Below, piece by piece: positions 1-7,233 of a stretch of DNA of 51,785 nucleotides (positions within the stretch are counted from its first letter, which is position 1; each line of letters opens with the position of its first letter). The DNA comes from Nocardioides sp. (GTDB taxonomy: Bacteria > Actinomycetota > Actinomycetes > Propionibacteriales > Nocardioidaceae). Position numbers and translations under genes: made by a program. The stretch lies in assembly GCA_025924815.1 (NCBI GenBank), contig JAICHQ010000012.1:1-51785 (forward strand). Reading direction: 5' to 3'. The notes beneath the pieces are model-generated. The model was given only the letters and a program-made list of their open reading frames with translations, searched no databases and was not told the origin of the DNA.

Positions 1-567
1 ATGAGCAACGCCCCCGACATCCCCGACGAGCGGTTCTCCGCGCTGACCCGGCTCGACCACAACCGCGCCATCTCCCAGCTCGCCCGGAAGACCGGCTCGG
101 CCGTCACCGACGTCCGCCGGATGACGATCTGGGGCAACCACTCGGCCACGCAGTACCCCGACCTCTTCCACGCCGAGGTCAAGGGCGCCAACGCCGCCGA
201 GACCGTCGACGACCAGGACTGGCTGGAGAACACCTTCATCCCGACCGTCGCCAAGCGCGGAGCCGCGATCATCGAGGCGCGGGGCTCGTCGTCGGCGGCG
301 TCGGCCGCGTCCGCGACCATCGACGCCGCGCGCGACTGGCTCTTCGGCTCCCCCGAGGGTGACTGGCTGTCGATGGCGGTGCGCTCCGACGGGTCGTACG
401 GCGTGCCCGAGGGCCTGATCTCGTCGTTCCCGGTGACCACCTCGAACGGCGACTGGTCGATCGTTCAGGGCCTGGAGATCGATCCCTTCTCCCGCGGACG
501 GATCGACGCCACCGTCGCCGAGCTCGCCGATGAGAAGGACGCCGTCACCCAGCTCGGCCTGATCTGA
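1..567 (+). CDS. mdh: Malate dehydrogenase, C-terminal part (5' end outside window)
   Basis: This is the last 188 residues of an NAD-dependent malate dehydrogenase, which interconverts malate and oxaloacetate in the TCA cycle. The frame is open at the first base, and the Met at base 1 is internal (family length is about 330 residues, and the N-terminal Rossmann half is missing). The segment RLDHNRA near residue 18 carries the substrate-binding Arg, and WGNHS near residue 45 carries the catalytic proton-accepting His. Downstream, convergent, is the DUF3017-folD-purH-purN group, the usual neighbourhood of mdh in actinobacteria. The stop codon lies inside a short tandem duplication. Identification is firm; only the start is unknown. 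Confidence 0.96.
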   Translation: MSNAPDIPDERFSALTRLDHNRAISQLARKTGSAVTDVRRMTIWGNHSATQYPDLFHAEVKGANAAETVDDQDWLENTFIPTVAKRGAAIIEARGSSSAASAASATIDAARDWLFGSPEGDWLSMAVRSDGSYGVPEGLISSFPVTTSNGDWSIVQGLEIDPFSRGRIDATVAELADEKDAVTQLGLI

Positions 568-586
568 CCCCGGCCTGATCCGACCC
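555..586. repeat. 16-bp tandem duplication over the mdh stop codon
   Basis: Two head-to-tail 16-bp units (555-570 and 571-586) differ at one base. The first unit contains the last codons and stop of mdh, and the second lies in the 26-bp gap before the convergent DUF3017 stop. It looks like a local slippage duplication; no hairpin function is evident. Confidence 0.8.
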
Positions 587-593
587 GGCCACG

Positions 594-968
594 CTAGAGG
601 GGCGGCTGGTTCGGGATGCTGCCGGCGAGGAACCAGAGAGCGGCGCCGGCGAGCACCAGGATCACGACGTCGACGGCCCGGCGGCGCACCGCGAGCATGC
701 CGGCGTGCTGCGCGGGGATCACCAGCCGGGCCACCGCGGCCACCAGCAGCGAGGCCGCGATCCACCTCACCCCGAGGCGCCAGTGGTCCTGGGTGATGAT
801 GACCAGACCCACGACCGACGCGCCGAGCACGAGGAGATAGAGGGCGCCGCCGATCGTCGACGGGTAGCGCCGGCCCCCAGGCTCGGCCGACTCCGGAGGT
901 ACGTCGTCGGGGCGCGGGCTGATCCTGGGCTCGGCCGGGTCCTCCGGCTCGGGCTCGCGGGACTCCAC
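594..968 (-). CDS. DUF3017 small membrane protein
   Basis: This 124-residue protein has an acidic, proline-rich N-terminus (about residues 1-33) followed by three hydrophobic segments at roughly 37-58, 66-84 and 98-117. It matches the actinobacterial DUF3017 family, normally encoded next to folD. The function is unknown. The reading frame stays open far upstream through folD, but that part is antisense-frame noise. I place the start at the GTG at 968, only 5 nt after the folD stop, which gives the family length and suggests translation coupled to folD. Confidence 0.82.
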   Translation of the reverse strand: MESREPEPEDPAEPRISPRPDDVPPESAEPGGRRYPSTIGGALYLLVLGASVVGLVIITQDHWRLGVRWIAASLLVAAVARLVIPAQHAGMLAVRRRAVDVVILVLAGAALWFLAGSIPNQPPL

Positions 969-973
969 GGGGT

Positions 974-1819
974 TCAGCCTGCCGCCTCTTCCGCGATCTG
1001 GACGACGTTGCTCAGCAGCATGGCGCGGGTCATCGGGCCCACGCCGCCCGGGTTCGGCGAGACCCAGCCGGCGACCTCGGCGACGTCTGCCGCAACGTCG
1101 CCGGCGATCTTGCCGTCGACCCGCGAGACGCCCACGTCGAGGACCGCCGCGCCGGGCTTGATCATGTCGGCGGTGATCAGCCCGGGTACGCCGGCCGCGG
1201 CCACGACGACGTCGGCCCAGCGCGTGTAGTCGGTCAGGTCGCGGGTGCCCGTGTGGCACAGCGAGACCGTGGAGTTCTCGGTGCGCCGGGTCAGGATCAG
1301 CCCCAGCGGGCGGCCCACGGTGATGCCGCGGCCCACCACGACGACGTTGGCGCCGTTGAGCTCCACGCCGTGGCGTCGCAGCAGCTCGATGCACCCGACC
1401 GGCGTGCACGGGAGCGGGCCCGACTCCATCAGCACCAGCTTGCCGAGGTTCACCGGGTGCAGGCCGTCGACGTCCTTGCCCGGGTCGACCCGCGACAGGA
1501 GGGCGAACTCGTCGAGCCCGGTCGGCTGCTGGACGATGAAGCCGGTGCACGCGGGGTCGGCGTTCAGCTCGTCGATCACGGCCTCGACCTCGGCCTGGGT
1601 CGCCGTCGCCGGCAGGTCGCGGCGGATCGAGGTGATGCCGATCGAGGCGCAGTCCTTGTGCTTGGCGCCGACATACCAGTGCGAGCCCGGGTCGTCCCCG
1701 ACCAGGACCGTGCCGAGCCCCGGCGTGGCGCCGCGGGCCGTGAGCGCAGCCACACGCTCGGCGAGCTCGGCCTTGATCGTGCGCAGCGTCGCGGTTCCGT
1801 CGAGGATCCGTGCGGTCAT
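974..1819 (-). CDS. folD: Bifunctional methylene-THF dehydrogenase / methenyl-THF cyclohydrolase FolD
   Basis: FolD (281 residues) converts 5,10-methylene-THF to 10-formyl-THF with NADP+, making the formyl donor used by the neighbouring PurN and PurH. Recognisable pieces in order: the conserved Tyr/Lys region YVGAKHKDC near residue 50, [10 protein letters not shown] near 115, PCTPVG near 138, the Rossmann stretch [14 protein letters not shown] near 160, and the C-terminal [13 protein letters not shown] signature. The usual GILVQLPLP loop reads GFIVQQPTG. It lies 45 bp behind purH on the same strand, so the ZTP riboswitch ahead of purH may also govern it. A CAGGAT hexamer six bases before the ATG could be an extra leaderless promoter. 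Confidence 0.96.
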   Translation of the reverse strand: MTARILDGTATLRTIKAELAERVAALTARGATPGLGTVLVGDDPGSHWYVGAKHKDCASIGITSIRRDLPATATQAEVEAVIDELNADPACTGFIVQQPTGLDEFALLSRVDPGKDVDGLHPVNLGKLVLMESGPLPCTPVGCIELLRRHGVELNGANVVVVGRGITVGRPLGLILTRRTENSTVSLCHTGTRDLTDYTRWADVVVAAAGVPGLITADMIKPGAAVLDVGVSRVDGKIAGDVAADVAEVAGWVSPNPGGVGPMTRAMLLSNVVQIAEEAAG

Positions 1820-1864
1820 GTGGTCATCCTGTCAGTCCGTAGGGGTCGGTCCGGGGGCGGTCGG

Positions 1865-3436
1865 CTAGTGCGCGAAGTGCCGGGTGCCGGTGAGGTACAT
1901 CGCGACTCCTGCATCCTGGCAGGCCGCGACGGTGAGCTCGTCACGGACCGACCCACCGGGCTGGACGATCGCGCGGACCCCGGCATCCAGCAGGATCTGC
2001 GGACCGTCCTCGAACGGGAAGAACGCGTCGGAGGCCGCCACCGAGCCGGCGGCCCGCTCGCCTGCGCGCGAGACCGCGAGCCGGCACGAGTCGACCCGGT
2101 TGACCTGACCCATCCCGATGCCCACCGAGGCGCCCTCGTGGGCGAGCAGGATCGCGTTGGACTTCACCGAGCGGCAGGCCCTCCAGGCGAAGGCCAGGTC
2201 TGCGAGCACGTCGTCGGGCACGGCCTCGCCGGCCGCCAGCGTCCAGGTGGCCGGGTCGTCGCCGGGGGCGTCGACGTGATCGACGTGCTGCATGAGCACG
2301 CCGCCGGAGATGCCGCGGAACTCCACCGGGTCCGGATGCTCCTCGACCGGGCACCGCAGGATCCGCAGGCTCTTCTTGGCCGCCAGCACCTCGACGGCGG
2401 CGTCCTCGTAGTCGGGCGCCACGATCACCTCGGTGAACACCTCGGCGACCTGCTCGGCCAGCGCCACCGACACCGGCCGGTTCACCGCGATCACACCGCC
2501 GAACGCCGACACCGGGTCGCAGGCGTGGGCGAGGCGGTGGGCCTGCGCCACGTCGGCAGCAATGGCGATGCCGCAGGGGTTGGCGTGCTTGATGATCGCC
2601 ACCGCCGGCTCGGCGAAGTCGTTCGCTGCGCGCCGCGCGGCGTCGGTGTCGACGTAGTTGTTGTAGGACATCTCCTTGCCGTGCAGCTGCTCGGCCGCGG
2701 CGAGTCCGCCACGCCAGTGGACGTACAGCGCGGCCGGCTGGTGCGGGTTCTCGCCGTAGCGCAGCACCGACCTCTTCTGCCAGGTGGCGCCTGAGAACGC
2801 CGGAAAGCCGCCCTTCTCGCCGGGCGCAGCGTCGCTGGTGTCGGTCAGGACGCTGCCCATCCACGACGCCACGGCCACCTCGTACGCCGCGGTGTGGGCG
2901 AACGCCTCGGCCGCGAGCCGCCGGCGCTGGTCGAGGGTGAAGCCCCCATCGGCCAGGGCGGCCAGCACGTCGTCGTAGCGGTCGGGGGAGGTGACGATGG
3001 CGACCGACGGGTGGTTCTTGGCAGCCGCACGCACCATCGACGGGCCGCCGATGTCGATCTGCTCCACGCACTCGTCGGGCGAGGCGCCGGAGGCCACGGT
3101 CCGGACGAACGGGTAGAGGTTGGAGATCACGAGGTCGAACGGCTCGATGCCGAGGTCGGCCAGCTGCGCGACGTGGGACTCCAGGCGGCGGTCGGCGAGG
3201 ATCCCGGCGTGCACCCGGGGGTGCAGCGTCTTGACGCGCCCGTCCAGGCACTCGGGAAAGCCGGTGAGGTCCTCGACCCTGGTCACCGGCAGGCCCAGCG
3301 ACTCGATGCGGGCGGCCGAGCCGCCGGTCGAGACCAGCTCGACGCCGGCGGCGGAGAGGCCGCCGACGAGCTCGTCGAGGTCGGTCTTGTCGTAGACGGA
3401 GACCCGGGCGCGCCTGATCGGGATGCGGTCGTTCAC
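1865..3436 (-). CDS. purH: Bifunctional AICAR formyltransferase / IMP cyclohydrolase PurH
   Basis: PurH (523 residues) catalyses the last two steps of de novo IMP synthesis: formylation of AICAR (ZMP) with 10-formyl-THF, then ring closure. The N-terminal cyclohydrolase domain shows SVYDKT near residue 14, [15 protein letters not shown] near 67 and NLYPF near 107. The transformylase domain shows LRYGENPHQ, the catalytic Lys-His in [16 protein letters not shown] and [12 protein letters not shown], and the protein ends in GTRHFAH as is typical. The start is the GTG at 3436, with an AGGAG ribosome site 7 nt upstream. That site follows the ZTP riboswitch directly, so ligand binding probably controls access to it. 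folD follows 45 bp later. Confidence 0.97.
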   Translation of the reverse strand: MNDRIPIRRARVSVYDKTDLDELVGGLSAAGVELVSTGGSAARIESLGLPVTRVEDLTGFPECLDGRVKTLHPRVHAGILADRRLESHVAQLADLGIEPFDLVISNLYPFVRTVASGASPDECVEQIDIGGPSMVRAAAKNHPSVAIVTSPDRYDDVLAALADGGFTLDQRRRLAAEAFAHTAAYEVAVASWMGSVLTDTSDAAPGEKGGFPAFSGATWQKRSVLRYGENPHQPAALYVHWRGGLAAAEQLHGKEMSYNNYVDTDAARRAANDFAEPAVAIIKHANPCGIAIAADVAQAHRLAHACDPVSAFGGVIAVNRPVSVALAEQVAEVFTEVIVAPDYEDAAVEVLAAKKSLRILRCPVEEHPDPVEFRGISGGVLMQHVDHVDAPGDDPATWTLAAGEAVPDDVLADLAFAWRACRSVKSNAILLAHEGASVGIGMGQVNRVDSCRLAVSRAGERAAGSVAASDAFFPFEDGPQILLDAGVRAIVQPGGSVRDELTVAACQDAGVAMYLTGTRHFAH

Positions 3437-3448
3437 CAGATCACTCCT

Positions 3449-3534
3449 GCGGTCGCTCGGGCACCCAGGCGGTCGATGCTCGGTGACGTCACTCCCCGGT
3501 GGTTGCCCACCCGCGCCAGTCGTGTGCGCTCACC
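3449..3534 (-). promoter_or_regulatory. ZTP (pfl motif) riboswitch controlling purH
   Basis: The 98-bp leader between the purN stop and the purH GTG carries the conserved pieces of the ZTP/ZMP aptamer in the right order on the minus strand: GACTGGCG (about 3524-3513), a GTGGG-CAA-CCAC hairpin, GGGGAG (about 3498-3492), and the 3' domain CCGCCTGGG (about 3470-3462). The 5' GGTGA (3534-3530) can pair with TCACC just 3' of the GGGGAG block to close P1. The AGGAG of purH lies at 3448-3444 right after the aptamer. The ligands ZMP/ZTP accumulate when 10-formyl-THF is short, and ZMP is the PurH substrate. No clear terminator follows, so translational control is more likely. Confidence 0.9.
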
Positions 3535-4149
3535 CTAGCCGAATCGCACGACCCGGCCGTCGACGGTGAAGCCCTCGCGCGCGATCCGGCCGATCGCGTC
3601 GACCAGCATCCTGCGCTCCTCGGTCTTGATCCGCTCGTGCAGGGTCTCGACGGTGTCGTCGTCCCGCACCGGGACGGCCGCCTGCGCCACGATCGGGCCG
3701 GTGTCGACGCCGCGGTCGACCACGAACAGCGTGCAGCCGGTCAGCTTCACGCCGTGGGCCAGCGCGTCGGCGGGCCCGTGCATCCCCGGGAACGCCGGGG
3801 ACAGTGCCGGATGGGTGTTGAGGAAGCGCCCGGCGTACGCCGCCAGGAACTCATCGCCGACCAGCTTCATGAAGCCCGCCGAGACCACCAGGTCCGGCTC
3901 GTGCGCGGCCACCGATGCGGCCAGGACCGCGTCCCACGCCTCCCGCGTCGGATGGTCCGAGACCCGGTGCACGAACGTCGGGAGACCCGCCCGCTGGGCG
4001 CGCGCCAGGCCCTCGATCCCGTCCCGGTCGGCGCCCACGGCGACCACCACGGCGCCGTACGCCGGGTCCGCGGCCGCGTCGAGGAGAGCCTGGAGGTTGG
4101 TGCCGGCGCCGGACACGAGGACGACGACGCGCATCGGTTTCGCGGGCAC
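3535..4149 (-). CDS. purN: Phosphoribosylglycinamide formyltransferase PurN
   Basis: PurN (about 204 residues) transfers a formyl group from 10-formyl-THF to GAR in the third step of purine synthesis. The N-terminal phosphate loop is VSGAGTNLQALLDA. The catalytic Asn and His lie in NTHPALSPAFPG, and the catalytic Asp in DTGPIV. Three starts are possible: GTG 4152, GTG 4149 and ATG 4134. I chose 4149 because a TAGACT hexamer sits exactly 6 nt ahead, the geometry shared by other genes here, and no strong ribosome site is visible for the others. The stop codon abuts the purH riboswitch. The gene upstream is divergent. Confidence 0.95.
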   Translation of the reverse strand: MPAKPMRVVVLVSGAGTNLQALLDAAADPAYGAVVVAVGADRDGIEGLARAQRAGLPTFVHRVSDHPTREAWDAVLAASVAAHEPDLVVSAGFMKLVGDEFLAAYAGRFLNTHPALSPAFPGMHGPADALAHGVKLTGCTLFVVDRGVDTGPIVAQAAVPVRDDDTVETLHERIKTEERRMLVDAIGRIAREGFTVDGRVVRFG

Positions 4150-4161
4150 CACCGGAGTCTA
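4150..4161 (-). promoter_or_regulatory. Probable leaderless promoter (-10) of purN
   Basis: TAGACT (4161-4156) followed by six bases and GTG at 4149 gives the TANNNT-N6-RTG arrangement seen at several other genes in the window. No -35 is recognisable. Inference from geometry only. Confidence 0.45.
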
Positions 4162-4213
4162 GGGATCCGGCCGATCGGTCAGCTCAGGTAGTACGACGAG
4201 GGCAGGCGCGACC

Positions 4214-4248
4214 CACCCGGATCGGCTACGCGGCATCACCCGGATCGG
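4214..4248. repeat. Direct repeat pair in the purN / glycosidase intergenic region
   Basis: Two exact copies of CACCCGGATCGG start 23 bp apart (4214 and 4237), about two helical turns, within the divergent intergenic region 4162-4385. This could be a pair of sites for a dimeric regulator. Nothing else recognisable lies in this stretch except the inverted repeat at 4304-4329. Confidence 0.6.
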
Positions 4249-4303
4249 TCATTCCCGGTCATTCGCGCTCGCGGAGCGACCGGGCGGTGTTTCGCTACTC
4301 AGA

Positions 4304-4329
4304 CGCGTCACGGCCACCTCCATGACGCG
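4304..4329. repeat. Inverted repeat upstream of the secreted glycosidase
   Basis: CGCGTCA (4304-4310) and TGACGCG (4323-4329) form perfect 7-bp arms with a 12-nt centre, about 56 nt before the GTG of the glycosidase gene. It may be an operator or a 5'-UTR hairpin. Confidence 0.5.
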
Positions 4330-4385
4330 ACCGGGGGGGAGCTCCACTCGACCCGGGGGGAAACGCCAGAGAAAGGCCCACCCCC

Positions 4386-5822
4386 GTGACCCTCCCCCCA
4401 GGCACGAGGACCTCGGCATCGCCGGCCGCTCCCCGTCCCCCGCGTCCTACTCGCTACCGAGCCCGCGCCCGTCGCTGGTGGGCGTCCTTCGCCGCAGCCA
4501 CCCTCCTGACCGGGCTGCTCGCCACGACCGCCGGCCCCGCGGCCGTGGCCCACGAGAGCCGGACGACCTCCCACGACTCGGCCCACCGCGCGACGCACCG
4601 GGCTGATCACCACCGGGGGATCCGCGTCCGGCGCGCGTTCTTCGGGCTCCACGACGGCTCAGGCCAGGCCTACGGGCGCCTGCCGTTCGGCTCGTTGCGC
4701 CTGTGGGACGCGGGCGTCACCTGGAAGGACGTCGAGACGGCACCCGGGGTCTACGACTGGACGCGTCTGGACTCGCTGGTCTCCGCCGCACAGGCCCACC
4801 ACGTGCAGGTCACGCTGGTGCTGGGCATGACGCCGTCGTTCTACGCCGCCACTCCCTCGACCGCTCCGGCACGTCTCCACGACTACGCCCGCTACGTGCG
4901 CGCGGTGATGACCCGCTACCGGAGCTTCCACGGCCACCGCGGCGTCAAGGCGTACCAGGTGTGGAACGAGGGCAACATCTCCTACTTCTGGAGCGGGACG
5001 CCGCACGAGCTGGCCCTGCTCACCCGGATCGTCGACCACGTGCGCAACCAGGTCGACCCGCACGCGACCGTCGTCGCACCGTCGTTCGCGGTCCGTCTGC
5101 GCTACCAGCGGCAGTGGATGGCGCGCTACCAGCACCAGCGGATCGGCGGACACGGGATCTGGCGTCACTACGACGTCAACGCGCTCAGCCTCTATCCGAA
5201 GGCCAGCTACCACCACCGCATCGGCGGCCCCGAGGACGCCATCGGCCTGCTCACCCGGGCGCGCCGTCAGCTGACCGAGGCAGGGGTACCAGGGGACAAG
5301 CGGATCTGGGCGACGGAGGTCAACTACGGCGTGAACGGCGGCGGGCTGGCCGTCAGCTCGGCCCGTCCGATCTCGCAGCGCCGCCAGGTCGCCAACGTGC
5401 TGCGCACCTATCTGCTGGGAGCGGCGCACGGGCTCTCGCGGGTCTTCTGGTATCGCTACGACTGGGGCCTCGTCGCCGACGGCGGCACCTTGGGCAACAC
5501 CCTGATGACCGTGCCCGGGCACTACGACGAGCTCACGGCCGCGGGCCGGGCGCTGCGGACGGCTCGCGCGTGGCTGCGTGGCCGGCTGGTGGGCACGCAC
5601 GACGACGGCCCGTGTGCCCGAGGCCGACGCGGCACCTACACCTGCCGCGTTCGCTTCCACGGAGGCGTCCGCACGATCTACTGGAACCCCCACCGCGAGG
5701 TGCGGGTCCAGGTGCCACGCAGCGCCGGGCGCGTGATGGTCACCGCCGACGGTCGGACCCGGGCCGCGACGAGCACCATGAGGGTGGGCTTCCGGCCCGT
5801 GATGGTGCGCACGCGCCGCTGA
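4386..5822 (+). CDS. Secreted clan GH-A glycoside hydrolase (GH39/PslG-like)
   Basis: This 478-residue exported protein has a long basic Arg/Pro-rich N-terminus, a hydrophobic export segment at about residues 31-55 and a His-rich linker (about 56-78), followed by a TIM-barrel-like domain. VWNEGN near residue 197 matches the conserved Asn-Glu (acid/base) of clan A glycosidases, and IWATEVNYG near 310 is placed to hold the nucleophile Glu. The barrel resembles GH39-type xylosidase/PslG proteins; the substrate cannot be read from sequence. The start is GTG 4386, with a GAAAGG ribosome site about 9 nt upstream. It lies between purN and perM, which are usually adjacent, and so looks like a lineage-specific insertion. 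Confidence 0.72.
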   Translation: MTLPPGTRTSASPAAPRPPRPTRYRARARRWWASFAAATLLTGLLATTAGPAAVAHESRTTSHDSAHRATHRADHHRGIRVRRAFFGLHDGSGQAYGRLPFGSLRLWDAGVTWKDVETAPGVYDWTRLDSLVSAAQAHHVQVTLVLGMTPSFYAATPSTAPARLHDYARYVRAVMTRYRSFHGHRGVKAYQVWNEGNISYFWSGTPHELALLTRIVDHVRNQVDPHATVVAPSFAVRLRYQRQWMARYQHQRIGGHGIWRHYDVNALSLYPKASYHHRIGGPEDAIGLLTRARRQLTEAGVPGDKRIWATEVNYGVNGGGLAVSSARPISQRRQVANVLRTYLLGAAHGLSRVFWYRYDWGLVADGGTLGNTLMTVPGHYDELTAAGRALRTARAWLRGRLVGTHDDGPCARGRRGTYTCRVRFHGGVRTIYWNPHREVRVQVPRSAGRVMVTADGRTRAATSTMRVGFRPVMVRTRR

Positions 5823-5831
5823 CCCGACCAG

Positions 5832-5847
5832 CGAGGGACGCCCCTCG
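5832..5847. terminator. Hairpin between convergent genes (probable bidirectional terminator)
   Basis: CGAGGG-ACGC-CCCTCG forms a 6-bp perfect stem with a 4-nt loop in the 39-bp gap between the glycosidase stop and the perM stop. There is no T-tract, as is common in high-GC actinobacteria. Confidence 0.5.
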
Positions 5848-5861
5848 ACCCACGCGGGTGG

Positions 5862-7103
5862 TCAGGCTGTGCGGCGCCGGTGGAGCGCCGTGGCGGCGAG
5901 GGCGCCGACCAGCCCGCCGAGGCCGAAGGTCGCGATGCCGTGCAGCAGCACCTGGAAGACGAAGGGGCCGACGTCGCCCATCCGGCCGGGGCCGACGGCA
6001 CCGCCCGAGAGCGCCGCCAGGACGGCGAACCCGACCGCGCACAGGAGACCCGCACCCACCCCCCGCAGCGCGGCGTCGTCCCAGCGGGACGTCGGGTAGC
6101 GGCGCAACGTCCGGAAGACCGCCACCGTCGCGACGACGGGCGGCACCGTGAGCAGCGCCGCAGTCCAGCCCGGGGTCGGCCCGTTGTCGGGCAGGGCCGC
6201 GAGCAGCGGGAACATCGGCAGGGGACCGAGCACGACCGCGGTCGGGGTGACCAGGGTGTGGGAGCCGACGGCGAAGCCCGGACCGAGCAGGTAGGAGCCG
6301 GTGAACAGCGTCGCGTTCGGCGTGAGCAGGACGCACAGGCCGACCAGCAGCGTGGCCGCGCCGGGGCTGGTGTGAAGCTGCGACATCACGTTGACCGCGC
6401 CGTCCCAGTCGACGACGAGCGCGACGGCCAGCACGGCGGCCGACGCTACGGCGTACCAGAGCAGGACCCGGCGGGCGGCGGCTGCCGCGGCGCGCAGGGA
6501 GATCGGGAGGAACGATGTCCAGATGGCCGCGCGACCGGACCCGACGGCAACGGCGGAGCCGGCGACCACGGCGCACAGCAGGACCGTCCAGGTCAGGGTC
6601 CGGGCCACGGAGGGAGCCGACCCGGTGGTCGCGGCCAGGTGGTGGGTCACCACCGCGACGGCGGCATAGCCGAGGGTGAACACGCCCGTGGCCGAGGGGA
6701 CCGTCCAGTCGCGCACCCCGTCGGCGATCGCGTCGGCATCGGGACCGTGACCCGACACCGAGTCGCCGAGCCGGACCCCCACTCGCCACACGACCACCAC
6801 GGCCAGGAGACTGAGCCCGAGCGGCACCGCGCTGATCGTCGTGCCCTCGACGTGGACCCCGGACCCGTGCGCCATCAGCCAGCCCAGCGCACCCACCCGC
6901 AGGCCGTCGCGGGGGGCGCCGTGCGCTCCGGCATCGGTGAGGAACCACCCGATGACGCCGCCGGCCAGGCACACCACCAGCGTGGCGGCCGCCGCACCGG
7001 AGCCCGCCAGGGCGGCGAGCAGGACCAGAGGCCGCCGGTGGGCGGCGTCCGGCCGGCCGGGCCCCGCAGCGGTACGCCGCGGGGCCGGGAGCAGGGAGGT
7101 CAT
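5862..7103 (-). CDS. PerM-like polytopic membrane protein (DUF6350)
   Basis: This is a hydrophobic protein of 413 residues with about nine to ten predicted membrane spans and a short charged N-terminus. It resembles the actinobacterial DUF6350 family, annotated as cell-division protein PerM after the mycobacterial protein, which is usually encoded between sucD and purN as it nearly is here. The frame is open upstream to 7235. I prefer ATG 7103 because a GGGTGG ribosome site lies just ahead and the longer version would overlap the divergent gene at 7234. A role in envelope or division is inherited from the family name; no catalytic motif is visible. Confidence 0.75.
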   Translation of the reverse strand: MTSLLPAPRRTAAGPGRPDAAHRRPLVLLAALAGSGAAAATLVVCLAGGVIGWFLTDAGAHGAPRDGLRVGALGWLMAHGSGVHVEGTTISAVPLGLSLLAVVVVWRVGVRLGDSVSGHGPDADAIADGVRDWTVPSATGVFTLGYAAVAVVTHHLAATTGSAPSVARTLTWTVLLCAVVAGSAVAVGSGRAAIWTSFLPISLRAAAAAARRVLLWYAVASAAVLAVALVVDWDGAVNVMSQLHTSPGAATLLVGLCVLLTPNATLFTGSYLLGPGFAVGSHTLVTPTAVVLGPLPMFPLLAALPDNGPTPGWTAALLTVPPVVATVAVFRTLRRYPTSRWDDAALRGVGAGLLCAVGFAVLAALSGGAVGPGRMGDVGPFVFQVLLHGIATFGLGGLVGALAATALHRRRTA

Positions 7104-7233
7104 GGTCCACCCATCTTCGCCCGAGGTGCGCACCCGATCCGCGCTGCCACGCCGGGGACCGGTCCCGCTCCTCCCGCGGCCCTTGCGGCCCGATTGGCGG
7201 CGTGCACACGCGGCTCGTACCGTGGTCGGCGTC

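Noticed and set aside
1253..2794. 513-codon plus-strand open frame opposite folD and purH
   Set aside because: Its translation is low-complexity Arg/Gly/Val-rich shadow sequence; both minus-strand genes have full family motifs.
7187..7233. TACCGT as promoter of the sigma-like membrane gene
   Set aside because: The distance to the ATG does not fit the leaderless rule and no -35 is visible, so no promoter is called.
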